A stretch of DNA of 53,000 nucleotides from Betaproteobacteria bacterium (GTDB taxonomy: Bacteria; Pseudomonadota; Gammaproteobacteria; Burkholderiales; Burkholderiaceae_C). A program made the position numbers and the translations under genes. The notes under the pieces are model-generated. The model worked only from the letters and a program-made list of their open reading frames with translations. It was not told the origin of the DNA and did no database searches. The stretch lies in the NCBI GenBank assembly GCA_028870715.1, contig JAGWOZ010000004.1:1-53000 (forward strand). The letters run 5' to 3'. Shown piece after piece: positions 19,685 through 28,784 of the stretch. How positions within the stretch are numbered: the first letter of the stretch is position 1; every line of letters begins with the position of its first letter.

Positions 19685-21718
19685 TTAGCGGCGTATCGGC
19701 TTGCGCTTGGGCACAGCAGGCTTGCTGCTCCCGGCACGGGTGCTCGCACGCAGCGTCGGCCGTCCCGATCCCGCAACTGCCTTTGCGCGTGAGACGCCCT
19801 CGACCGGAAGGGTCTTTGACCCCTCGCCAATTGGGCTGAGCTTCAGTTGGTGGCCCAATACCCAGGTTTTCTGCAGGGTTCGCATGACGTCCCGCGGCAT
19901 GCCCGCTGGCAGATCCACAAGGCTGTACTGGTCGCGAATGGCAATATTGCCAATATGCTTGTTATCCAGTCCGGCCTCGTTGGCGATGGCGCCCACCAAA
20001 TTGCGTACTTCCACGCCATGCGCACGCCCCACTTCCACGCGGTAGGTTTCGAAGGCCATCTCGCCGGGCATCGGTTTGCCCCGGCGTGGCGCAGGACGCG
20101 CAGACTGGGCATCGTCTGGCTCATGCACCGCGTGCGCCTTCTCGAGGCGCGCCTCGAGCACCCGCTGCTCCAGTTCGCCAAGTGCTGCGTCAGCAATGTC
20201 GGTGAGACCCCGAGGCTTGGCGCGCGTTGGCTTGGGTTCGCGCGCTGCAGGCGTCACGCGATCGGCTCCATGCACCTCGCGCTCGAAACTCTTCGTGCGT
20301 GGCGCACGCGCTGCTGGGCCTGCAGAGCGCTCCCGGGCGCGGGCGCCCAAGCCTTCGCTGCTCAGTGCAGCAGTGGATTCCGATCCGGGCGCAAGCAGAA
20401 GCGGCTTGCCACCTTGCACCATGCGCGCAAGCGCCGCAGCGATCTCGATGGCCGGAACGTCATGCTCCTGCTCATAGCGTTCGATCAGGCTTTGAAACTG
20501 CTCAAGCCCTTCTTGTTCACGCGCCTCGGTAATGCGATCCAGGAAACGGGCAATGCGCTTATTGTTGACGTCCTGTGTGCTCGGCAACTGCATCGGCGTG
20601 ATGGGCTGGCGCGTTGCCCGCTCGATCGCGCTCAATAAATGCCGCTCGCGCGGCGTCACGAACAAGATGGCCTGCCCGCTGCGCCCGGCCCTTCCGGTGC
20701 GGCCGATGCGATGCACATAGCTCTCCGTGTCTGTGGGAATGTCGTAATTCACCACATGGCTGATGCGATCCACATCCAATCCGCGCGCGGCCACGTCGGT
20801 GGCCACAAGAATGTCGATCTGCCCGTCCTTCAGGCGTTGCACGGTGCGCTCGCGCTGGGCCTGGAGAATGTCGCCGTTGAGTGCTGCCGTGGAAAAACCG
20901 CGAGCCCCTAGCTTTTCGGCCAGTTCCTCGGTGGCCAGCTTGGTCCGAGCGAAGACGATCATGCCATCGAAGGTCTCGACCTCCAGAATGCGCGTGAGCG
21001 CGTCAAGCTTGTGCAGGCCACTGACCATCCAATAACGCTGCTGGACCTGTGTGGCCGTACTGGTTTTGGCCTTGATCGTGATTTCCGCAGGCGTGCGCAA
21101 ATGGGTGCTGGCAATGCGCCGGATCGCTTGCGGCATGGTCGCCGAGAACAGGGCGACTTGGCGCGTAGGTGGGGTCTGCTTCAGGATGGATTCGACGTCA
21201 TCGATGAAGCCCATGCGAAGCATTTCATCCGCTTCATCCAGCACCATGTGCGCCAAACCGTCGAGCTTGAGCGTGCCGCGCTCCAAGTGGTCGATGATGC
21301 GCCCGGGCGTGCCCACCACCACGTGGGCACCCCGCTTGAGCGCGGCCAGTTGCGGTACATAGCTCTGGCCGCCATAGATCGGTAGAACATGAAAGCCCGA
21401 GAGGTGCGTGGCGTAGCTGGAAAACGCCTCGGCCACCTGGATGGCAAGTTCACGCGTCGGTGCCAGCACCAGCGCTTGCGGGTACTTGCGGGCCACATCA
21501 ATGCGAGCCAGGATTGGCAGAGCGAACGCAGCTGTCTTGCCCGTTCCGGTCTGTGCCTGGCCAACCAGATCGCGCCCTTCCAGGAGGATGGGTATGGTGG
21601 CTGCCTGGATGGGCGATGGCGTCTCGTAACCCACGTCGCGTAGCGCCGCCAGGAGATGCTCGGGGAGGCCCAAGTCGGCGAAGGATGCGGGCTGGCTTTC
21701 GGGTGCTGGGCTTGACAT
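19685..21718 (-). CDS. ATP-dependent DEAD-box RNA helicase (DeaD/CsdA-like, with C-terminal RNA-binding DbpA-type domain)
   Basis: SFADLGLPEHLLAAL.DVGYETPSPIQ, AQTGTGKTAAFALP, VLDEADEML, SATMP, HRIGRTGRAGRSG, RVEVGRAHGVEVRNLVGAIANEAGLDNKHIG. Confidence 0.95.
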   Translation of the reverse strand: MSSPAPESQPASFADLGLPEHLLAALRDVGYETPSPIQAATIPILLEGRDLVGQAQTGTGKTAAFALPILARIDVARKYPQALVLAPTRELAIQVAEAFSSYATHLSGFHVLPIYGGQSYVPQLAALKRGAHVVVGTPGRIIDHLERGTLKLDGLAHMVLDEADEMLRMGFIDDVESILKQTPPTRQVALFSATMPQAIRRIASTHLRTPAEITIKAKTSTATQVQQRYWMVSGLHKLDALTRILEVETFDGMIVFARTKLATEELAEKLGARGFSTAALNGDILQAQRERTVQRLKDGQIDILVATDVAARGLDVDRISHVVNYDIPTDTESYVHRIGRTGRAGRSGQAILFVTPRERHLLSAIERATRQPITPMQLPSTQDVNNKRIARFLDRITEAREQEGLEQFQSLIERYEQEHDVPAIEIAAALARMVQGGKPLLLAPGSESTAALSSEGLGARARERSAGPAARAPRTKSFEREVHGADRVTPAAREPKPTRAKPRGLTDIADAALGELEQRVLEARLEKAHAVHEPDDAQSARPAPRRGKPMPGEMAFETYRVEVGRAHGVEVRNLVGAIANEAGLDNKHIGNIAIRDQYSLVDLPAGMPRDVMRTLQKTWVLGHQLKLSPIGEGSKTLPVEGVSRAKAVAGSGRPTLRASTRAGSSKPAVPKRKPIRR

Positions 21719-21952
21719 GGCTATGATGAATTTGGAGTCGGTTTCTCGGATCGGAAACCCACTGTGATGGAAATTGGGCTGTGCCCCTGCTGCAATTGTG
21801 CGCCAGACCCGGTTGCCGTCGAACCTGCCTGACTGCGGGGGACCCTGCGTGGCCCCCAACGGTCGACTTTTTTCGCACAATAGCAGCTTATCGGCGCTGT
21901 GCATTGCCCTGAACGCGCAAGCGCACCGTCCACGTTTCGTATTTCCGCACGC

Positions 21953-23299
21953 ATGCAAAGGCACACCATGCACTCGCCATCTGTTTCCTCTTCGCTGCCT
22001 CGCATCGTCATCGTTGGGGGCGGCGCGGGCGGCCTCGAACTCGCCACCCGTTTGGGTGACTCCTTGGGCCGGCGCGGCCGTGCCGAAATTACGCTCATCG
22101 AGCGAGGACGCAGCCATCTTTGGAAACCTCTGCTGCACCAGGCGGCCGCCGGAACACTCGACATTGACGACAACGAGCTGAACTACCTTGCGCAGTCCAC
22201 CTGGCATCATTTCAAGTATCGATTGGGCGCAATGGAAGGCCTGGACCGCGCGGGCCGGCGCGTATTGGTTGCGCCGACCCTGGACGATGACGGACGCGAG
22301 ATTGTGCCCCGGCGCAGCTTCGACTACGACATTCTGGTCATCGCTGTGGGAAGCCAGAACAACGACTTTGGCACCCCTGGCGCCGCAGAATACGCCATCG
22401 CACTCGACACACCGGAAGACGCACGACGGTTTCACAAGCGCCTCGTCAATGCCTGCATTGCCGCGAACACACAGGATGGTCCGCTACGCCCGGAGCAGCT
22501 CAAAGTGGTCGCCATCGGCGCGGGTGCCACTGGCGTAGAACTGGTCGCCGAGCTTCACAATTCCACCCGGGTACTGGCCGCCTACGGGTTGGACCGCATC
22601 GATCCAGAGCGCGATGTCCGGCTGAGCCTGGTGGAGGCTGCCCCGCGCATCCTTCCGGCCTTGTCCGAGCGACTGTCTGCTTCGGCGGCAGCTGAGCTTG
22701 CCAAGCTCGGGGTACAAATGCACACGGGCAAGCGCGTCACCGCCGTCACGGCCACCGGCGTGCACACGGCTGATGGAGACTTTCTGCCCGCTGAGCTGGT
22801 GGTCTGGGCCGCAGGCGTCAAGGCCCCGGACTTCTTGCGCGATATCGATGGCCTGGAAACCAACCGAACCAACCAACTCGTCGTCTTGCCCACTTTGCAG
22901 ACGACGCATGATGCTCGCATCTTTGCCATGGGCGACTGCGCCGCCTGCCCTTGGGAAGGGCATGCTGGCAACGTGCCGCCGAGAGCGCAGGCGGCGCACC
23001 AGCAGGCAAGTCTTCTCGTGCACCAGTTGCCGCGCCTGTTAGCAGGAAAACCATTGCAGGCCTTTCGTTACCGGGACTTTGGCTCGCTGGTTTCACTGGG
23101 CGAGCACAGCACCGTTGGAAGCCTCATGGGTGGATTGTCCAAGGGCAGCATGTTCATTGAAGGCCATTTTGCCCGGTTCATCTACTGGCTGCTCTACCGC
23201 ATGCATTTGCACGCGATCCACGGTTTCTGGAAGACGGTGTTTCTCACACTTGCGCGCATGATTTCGCGCACGACTGAGCCCCGGATCAAGTTGCACTGA
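21953..23299 (+). CDS. NAD(P)/FAD-dependent oxidoreductase, type II NADH dehydrogenase
   Basis: PRIVIVGGGAGGLELATRLG; VVAIGAGATGVELVAELHN; FAMGDCAACPWEG. Confidence 0.92.
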   Translation: MQRHTMHSPSVSSSLPRIVIVGGGAGGLELATRLGDSLGRRGRAEITLIERGRSHLWKPLLHQAAAGTLDIDDNELNYLAQSTWHHFKYRLGAMEGLDRAGRRVLVAPTLDDDGREIVPRRSFDYDILVIAVGSQNNDFGTPGAAEYAIALDTPEDARRFHKRLVNACIAANTQDGPLRPEQLKVVAIGAGATGVELVAELHNSTRVLAAYGLDRIDPERDVRLSLVEAAPRILPALSERLSASAAAELAKLGVQMHTGKRVTAVTATGVHTADGDFLPAELVVWAAGVKAPDFLRDIDGLETNRTNQLVVLPTLQTTHDARIFAMGDCAACPWEGHAGNVPPRAQAAHQQASLLVHQLPRLLAGKPLQAFRYRDFGSLVSLGEHSTVGSLMGGLSKGSMFIEGHFARFIYWLLYRMHLHAIHGFWKTVFLTLARMISRTTEPRIKLH

Positions 23300-23491
23300 G
23301 CCGCGCCAAAGCGATCGCGTTACGCATGCGCATCGCCGTGGCAACCGACAATTTTGAGCTTGAACTCCTGGCGTCGACCGCCTTTGAAGGTGCTCAAGCG
23401 GACCCGCTCAGCCTCATTCCGAGCCCCGATCCACTCGCAGGCGGCGCTGGGGGGCACAGCATGGCGTGTTGATCAGACGCGCACGATAGGC

Positions 23492-23518
23492 AAAAAAAAT
23501 GCCAAGCAGAAGCTTGGC
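23492..23518 (-). terminator. intrinsic terminator of the 74-aa peptide gene
   Basis: On the minus strand GCCAAGC-TTCT-GCTTGGC-A-TTTTTTTT (perfect 7 bp stem plus U8). Confidence 0.85.
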
Positions 23519-23565
23519 CAAGGGGGGAGGAGACAACAACCGGCACGTGACCGGCGAGAGCATTC

Positions 23566-23790
23566 TTAATCTTTTTTCTCGCCTTCTTCTTTCGTCTTTT
23601 CCTGCGCTTTTTCCGGTGCGGAGGCACTGCTCTTGGCCTCCTGCTGAGCGACCGTTGTGGCTTGTGCGGTAGTCTCGGCCGGCATTCCGGCAGCATGAGC
23701 CTGGCCCCACATCATCGAGGCCGCCAACAGAAGGGCGGCGCTCAGTCCAAATGCGAAAGTCCAGAGTTTCTTTGAGAAGGAAGGTTGCAT
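23566..23790 (-). CDS. small secreted peptide, charged low-complexity tail (unknown function)
   Basis: MQPSFSKKLWTFAFGLSAALLLAASMMWGQAHAAGMPAETTAQATTVAQQEAKSSASAPEKAQEKTKEEGEKKD: clear signal peptide with AHA-A cleavage; bounded by a sigma54 promoter-like site and a terminator. Confidence 0.7.
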   Translation of the reverse strand: MQPSFSKKLWTFAFGLSAALLLAASMMWGQAHAAGMPAETTAQATTVAQQEAKSSASAPEKAQEKTKEEGEKKD

Positions 23791-23861
23791 GGGTTCGTCC
23801 TTTATCTTGGGCTATCTGATCCAGGATTGAAGGGATGGATCTTTCTGCGACACCCTATCTA

Positions 23862-23877
23862 AGCACATTACGTGCCA
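23862..23877 (-). promoter_or_regulatory. sigma54 (-24/-12) promoter upstream of the 74-aa peptide gene
   Basis: Minus-strand TGGCACG-TAAT-GTGCT; GG and GC separated by exactly 10 nt; one mismatch to TGGCACG-N4-TTGCW. Confidence 0.75.
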
Positions 23878-24033
23878 GCATTATTTTCAATGCAAAATCA
23901 ATAAGTTATGAACGTTCAGGCAGGCCTGCTGGCATTGGTGCACAGCGAGACGCCGTTTGAGCGCCCCGAACGTCGCCTCAACCCGACGCTTTGCCCGGGG
24001 ATTTCGCAAGGAACTGTTTTTGCTCACCTATTT

Positions 24034-24051
24034 TGTCGCTTATGAACGACA
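24034..24051. promoter_or_regulatory. GlrR-type enhancer (UAS) inverted repeat
   Basis: TGTC-GCTTATGAAC-GACA, a perfect TGTC-N10-GACA, about 190 nt upstream of the predicted sigma54 start site. Confidence 0.6.
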
Positions 24052-24062
24052 ACGACACGTTG

Positions 24063-25412
24063 CTATTCGCTCGTCTTGAACAACGCCGGTGAAAGCGCGT
24101 GCTTTTGCAACAGCCGGTAGAACTCGGTACGGTTGCGCTGGGCAAGCCGCGCCGCCTCCGTGACCTGGCCACCGGTCAGTTTCATCAGATTGACCAGGTA
24201 TTCACGCTCGAAGCGGTCCTTGGCCTCTGCATAACTCAGAATCTCCGTCGGCTTATTGCGCAGTGCACGCGCCACGAGCGCGGCGGGAATGCGTACCGTG
24301 GTGCACAGCGCACAGCACTGCTCGACGACGTTCATCAACTGCCTGATGTTGCCTGGCCAGTCGGCGCGCATCAGCAAATCCAGGGCCTCGGGCGCAAAGC
24401 CGACGATGCGGCGTCCATGCTTGGGGGCCAGTTTCTCGACGAAGTGCTGCGCAAGCGGACCTATATCCTCGCGGCGTTCGCGCAAGGGGGGAATATGCAG
24501 GTTGACGACGTTGAGCCGGTAGTACAAGTCTTCGCGGAATTGCTGCTGCCGGATGGCCTCCTCCAGATCCCGGTGTGTGGCCGAGACAATGCGCACGTCC
24601 ACGGCGACGGACTGGGCCGAGCCCACTGGTCGGATCTCACGCTCCTGCAGTACGCGCAACAGCTTGGCCTGCAGCGCCAGCGGCATGTCTCCGATTTCGT
24701 CCAAGAATACCGTACCGCCCTGCGCCGTCTGGAACAAGCCCTTGCGCGCCGAATCCGCCCCGGTGAAGGCTCCCTTGGCATGGCCAAAGAGCTCGGATTC
24801 GAGCAGCGCCTCAGGAATGGCGGCGCAATTGATGGCCACGAACGGCCCGCGCCGCCGTGGACTCGCCTGGTGCACAGCGCTCGCCAGCATCTCCTTGCCC
24901 GTTCCCGACTCGCCCTGAATCAACACGCTGGCTTCGCTTGCTGCCACAAGCGCCACCTCGTCAAGCAGCGCGTTCATCAGCGGACTTGCAGTAACGATTT
25001 CTGGGAATCGCTGCTTCGCTGGCTTGCCCACCGCGGGGCTGCCAGTGCCTACCGCGCGTGCGAGCAACGCAAGCAGTTCCGGGGCTTCGAAAGGCTTGGT
25101 GAGGTAGCCAAAGACTCCACTCTGGGCCGCTGCCACCGCGTCCGGAATGGTGCCGTGAGCAGTGAGAATGATGACGGGCAGTGACGGGTCTGTGGAGTGA
25201 ATGCGCTCGAACAGCGCCATACCGTCCATTCCCTGCATACGCAGATCGGTGATGACAGCTCGCGGACGCGCCACGGCCAACCGAGCCAGCGCCTCCTCAG
25301 CACTGGTTACAGGCACCGGTTTGTAACCGGCCGACTGCAGCCGCATGCCCAGAAGGCGCAAAAGATCGGCATCATCATCAACCACAAGGACGCTTGGCGC
25401 AGTCACGCTCAT
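24063..25412 (-). CDS. glrR: sigma54-dependent response regulator, GlrR/QseF-like
   Basis: Receiver domain (VLVVDDDADLL, VITDLRMQGMDG, LTKPFEAPEL); AAA+ GESGTGKEMLAS, GAFTGA; C-terminal HTH; operon order with qseG and glrK. The start could be the upstream Met at 25424. Confidence 0.88.
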   Translation of the reverse strand: MSVTAPSVLVVDDDADLLRLLGMRLQSAGYKPVPVTSAEEALARLAVARPRAVITDLRMQGMDGMALFERIHSTDPSLPVIILTAHGTIPDAVAAAQSGVFGYLTKPFEAPELLALLARAVGTGSPAVGKPAKQRFPEIVTASPLMNALLDEVALVAASEASVLIQGESGTGKEMLASAVHQASPRRRGPFVAINCAAIPEALLESELFGHAKGAFTGADSARKGLFQTAQGGTVFLDEIGDMPLALQAKLLRVLQEREIRPVGSAQSVAVDVRIVSATHRDLEEAIRQQQFREDLYYRLNVVNLHIPPLRERREDIGPLAQHFVEKLAPKHGRRIVGFAPEALDLLMRADWPGNIRQLMNVVEQCCALCTTVRIPAALVARALRNKPTEILSYAEAKDRFEREYLVNLMKLTGGQVTEAARLAQRNRTEFYRLLQKHALSPALFKTSE

Positions 25413-25491
25413 GTCGCTGCGCACTCAAGCCTGGACGCAGGCGCCCCGCCCGGATCCGTTTCGGAGGGCGCCTTGTGGGCCCGAAAATCGC

Positions 25492-26115
25492 TCATTTCGC
25501 CTTTCCTGGCCTGCTTTGCGTTCGATCCTGCAATTCGACCTCCAAATTCTTGATCTGGCCGATCTTGTCTTGAAGATCAGCCACCTGCTTGTTGGCGCGC
25601 GCGAGCTCCGTGCGCAACTGAGACAGCTCCAGGGTCTGCCGGCTCAGTCGCTGGATTACCCGAATGAACTGAATCGAGGCTGGGTCATCCGTCTGCGTAT
25701 CCAGCTTACGGAGCAAATCCTGTGCCTGAGTGGCCTCCTCAGTGGTGGGCGCAGCACGGGCTATGAGCAAATAGGCCAATTTGAGCTTGTCGGCAGGGGT
25801 GCGCTGGGCACCGAGCGCCTGCAAGTGCTGCATTTCAGTATTGGCTGCAGCCTGCGATTCGACGGCGATCTTCCGCAAAGTGTCGCCAATCCACGCCATG
25901 CTTAACGGCTCGGGCTTGAACACGGACTGTAAAGCCGTGATGGGGGAGGACGCGGGCTGTACCTTGGATGGTGCACCGGGTACCGCGGCGCTTGCATGCG
26001 GCGGATACGCAGTGTCAGGCCGGGCAGGCTGCTGCAATGGAGCGCACCCTGCCAGAGCCGCAAACACGCTGACGAGCATAAGCCGCCTGAGCAGGAATTC
26101 GGTTGGATGTCTCAT
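25492..26115 (-). CDS. qseG: QseG/YfhG-like outer-membrane lipoprotein
   Basis: Lipobox LAGC; C-terminal coiled coil 'LSQLRTELARANKQVADLQDKIGQIKNLEVELQDR'; located between glrK and glrR as in enterobacteria. Confidence 0.65.
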   Translation of the reverse strand: MRHPTEFLLRRLMLVSVFAALAGCAPLQQPARPDTAYPPHASAAVPGAPSKVQPASSPITALQSVFKPEPLSMAWIGDTLRKIAVESQAAANTEMQHLQALGAQRTPADKLKLAYLLIARAAPTTEEATQAQDLLRKLDTQTDDPASIQFIRVIQRLSRQTLELSQLRTELARANKQVADLQDKIGQIKNLEVELQDRTQSRPGKAK

Positions 26116-26148
26116 GACGCCTCGATCAAAAGGATGTGCATCGGCCCC

Positions 26149-27726
26149 TCAGCCCTTGTCATCGGAGGGCTGTGTCGAAACCCAGTCGGAAGAGGACTCG
26201 GGATCGCCCTCGAGTGCTCCGGCTCCTTCACTCTGGTCGGTATTCGCAGCAGCTGCCACCGCATGCGCCTTGCCTTGCGCGGCAGGCAGATCTGGGCGAA
26301 GTGGCAGATGCACGCAAAAGCAGGCGCCACCATCCCCCTGGGTCTGACAAAGTTCAATATCACCGCCATGCAATTGTGCATATTCCCTCGCGATGGCCAG
26401 GCCCAGACCGCTGCCGGTTGCGGCGGCGGGCGGCTGCCGGCTGCCCTGGAAGAAGGGCTTGAAGAGGTGAGCACGGTCCTCTTCGGCCACGCCCGGGCCT
26501 TGGTCGCACACCATCACCTCCACGGTCTCCGTTGCGCCCCGCACTGTGATGGCAATGACGCCGTTCACGGGACTGAAACGCATGGCGTTGATCAGCAGGT
26601 TTTCGAATAGGGTATCGAGCTTTCCGCGGTCGGCTAGTAAAAGGGGGGCGCTGCCCTCACGCTGCACGCGCAGCCGCTTGGCTCGCAGCGCCAAGTCATT
26701 GCGCCGCACGAGAGCGTCAAGAAGCGCAGGCAAGTCCACCCCCCCCGAGACCAGCGGATCAAGCTGTCGCTGTGCGCGGCTATAGCCGATGAGGCTCTCG
26801 ATTCGCTGCTGGAGGTCCCGTGCGTTACCGCGCATGATCTGTGTAATTTCGCGCTGTTGCGCGGTGAGCTTTCCGCCCACGCCATCGGCCAGCAGCTCCA
26901 CCCCCTCGCGCAGAGAGGCCAGCGGTGTCTTGAGCTCATGCGAAACATGGCGCAGGAAGCGCAGCTTCTGCTCATCCAGCTCGCGCAGGCGCAGGCGAAG
27001 CCAGTCAAGTTGCTGACCGAGGAATACAAGGTCGACTGGGCCCTGCACCCGTGGTTGAGGCTGCAGGTCGCCAGCGCCCAGCCGGCGAATGGCCTGGTCA
27101 ATCTGCCGCACGGGACGTGACAACAACCAGGAAAAGAGCGCCGCAATCAAAACGGACAAGAGGACGGCGGCTGCCGCCTGGCTGAGCAAGACCGTACGCA
27201 AGGTCTGGGCGCGGCGCGTGAGAGCGGCAACCTGGCTGTCCACCATGGCGTTGCCAGCGACCGTCAGCTGATCGGCCAGGCGACTCAAGGCCGCAAATTC
27301 CGTCGCGAAGGAATCGAAACGCCGAAGGCCGACGTTGGCGGGGTCGTTCAACTGCAAATACAGGGCTCTTTCCCGCTGGCCTATGGTATTGATCCGGCTG
27401 CTGTTGGAAGGACCGAATGGCAGCACGCGTAGCGTCTGCAGCGCATGATCGACGGCCTCGTGCGCATCACGCATACCCGCGCGCAATTGCGGGTCCTGCA
27501 ACACATAAAACTGGCCTGCTGCGCGCTGCAGCGTGGAGATGTCTTCGGCGAGTTGCCGTGTTGTGCGCGTCACCTGGACGGTAATCGCGATGGCTGAGCG
27601 CGTCTGTGCCGCCAGTCGCTCCTGAACGTAGGCGGTATAGCCCATGCCCAGCAAAAGCGGCAGCGTGACAAGCGCAAAACCCACCAAAAGAAGGCTGGAA
27701 AAGGAGCGCGGATAGGGCAGACGCAT
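26149..27726 (-). CDS. glrK: sensor histidine kinase, GlrK/QseE-like
   Basis: Two TMs, HAMP-like linker, FLRHVSHELKTPLASLREGVELL H-box, NLLINAMRFSP N-box, DQGPGV, GSGLGLAIAREYAQLHGG. Confidence 0.88.
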   Translation of the reverse strand: MRLPYPRSFSSLLLVGFALVTLPLLLGMGYTAYVQERLAAQTRSAIAITVQVTRTTRQLAEDISTLQRAAGQFYVLQDPQLRAGMRDAHEAVDHALQTLRVLPFGPSNSSRINTIGQRERALYLQLNDPANVGLRRFDSFATEFAALSRLADQLTVAGNAMVDSQVAALTRRAQTLRTVLLSQAAAAVLLSVLIAALFSWLLSRPVRQIDQAIRRLGAGDLQPQPRVQGPVDLVFLGQQLDWLRLRLRELDEQKLRFLRHVSHELKTPLASLREGVELLADGVGGKLTAQQREITQIMRGNARDLQQRIESLIGYSRAQRQLDPLVSGGVDLPALLDALVRRNDLALRAKRLRVQREGSAPLLLADRGKLDTLFENLLINAMRFSPVNGVIAITVRGATETVEVMVCDQGPGVAEEDRAHLFKPFFQGSRQPPAAATGSGLGLAIAREYAQLHGGDIELCQTQGDGGACFCVHLPLRPDLPAAQGKAHAVAAAANTDQSEGAGALEGDPESSSDWVSTQPSDDKG

Positions 27727-27765
27727 AGCGGCTGAATGGCCCGAGAAAGACGCAAGTCGAAACTC

Positions 27766-27789
27766 GCCGCATTATGCGGCCACGTGGCC
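27766..27789. repeat. overlapping palindromes in the glrK upstream region
   Basis: GCCGCAT-T-ATGCGGC (27766-27780) overlapping GGCCACGTGGCC (27778-27789). Confidence 0.6.
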
Positions 27790-27941
27790 ATGCAAGCTCG
27801 CAAGCACCCGATCGACGGGCAATGCCGCGATTCGCGCCATGCAGCACGGCACCCAGCCGTTGCTCGTTCCCGCCCTCCGCCTCAGGGGGAGTCCCCGAAG
27901 CCAGCCTGGTGCACTGGCAAGCGTTGGTTCGCACACAATGA

Positions 27942-28784
27942 CTAGGGCGTAAATCCTTCCAGGACCGATTTCCCCACTCCATCCTGCCCGAGAACGCGCG
28001 CCAGCCAAGGAAGCACGCTTTCCAGGCTCTTCTGCAAGCCGAAGGGTGGATTGATGACGAACATGCCACTGCCCATCAGGCCGTACCCATCTGCGCGTGG
28101 AGCGCTGGTGGTGAGTTGGGCATGCAGCCAACTGGCTGGCGCCATGGCCTTAAGACGCTTGGGCAAGCGGATGGCTTCGAGACTTTGCAGCTGCGGGTAC
28201 CAAACGCAGTACACACCGGTCGCGAAACGCATGACGGCGTCGCGCAAGGCGCCCACGAGTTGCCCGTAGTCGCTGTCGAGTTCATAGGATGGATCAAACA
28301 GGACGACACCGCGCCGCGTTGGCGGCGGCAATAAAGCCCTGAGCCCCGAAAATCCGTCGCTGTTGCGAACTTCGACGTGGGGCTGCTGGCCCCACGTGGC
28401 GTTGAGCACACGAAAATCCGTTGTGTGCAACTCGAACAGCCGCATGCGGTCTTGCGGGCGCAGCACCATGCTCGCCAATGCTGGCGACCCAGGATAAATG
28501 CGAAGGTCGCCGTCGGCATTGAACTCGCGGATGCGCTGCACATAGGCTGCAACGGGCGGGGGCAGATCCCTGCGGCCCCAAAGCAAACCAATGCCCGTCT
28601 GGTATTCGGCCAGCCGCTGCGCCATGCGCTCGGCAAGTTTGTAGCTTCCCGCCCCGGCATGGGTGTCGATGTACCAGTAGCCCTTTTCTTTTGCGCCCAT
28701 GCGCTCAAGAACGCCAAGCAGGACAATGTGTTTGAGAACGTCGGCTGCGTTGCCGGCGTGGAAGGCGTGTCGGTAGGCGAGCAT
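27942..28784 (-). CDS. rlmJ: 23S rRNA (adenine(2030)-N(6))-methyltransferase RlmJ
   Basis: MLAYRHAFHAGNAADVLKHIVLLGVLERM; YIDTHAGAGSY; VVLFDPSYEL; MFVINPPFGL. Confidence 0.95.
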   Translation of the reverse strand: MLAYRHAFHAGNAADVLKHIVLLGVLERMGAKEKGYWYIDTHAGAGSYKLAERMAQRLAEYQTGIGLLWGRRDLPPPVAAYVQRIREFNADGDLRIYPGSPALASMVLRPQDRMRLFELHTTDFRVLNATWGQQPHVEVRNSDGFSGLRALLPPPTRRGVVLFDPSYELDSDYGQLVGALRDAVMRFATGVYCVWYPQLQSLEAIRLPKRLKAMAPASWLHAQLTTSAPRADGYGLMGSGMFVINPPFGLQKSLESVLPWLARVLGQDGVGKSVLEGFTP

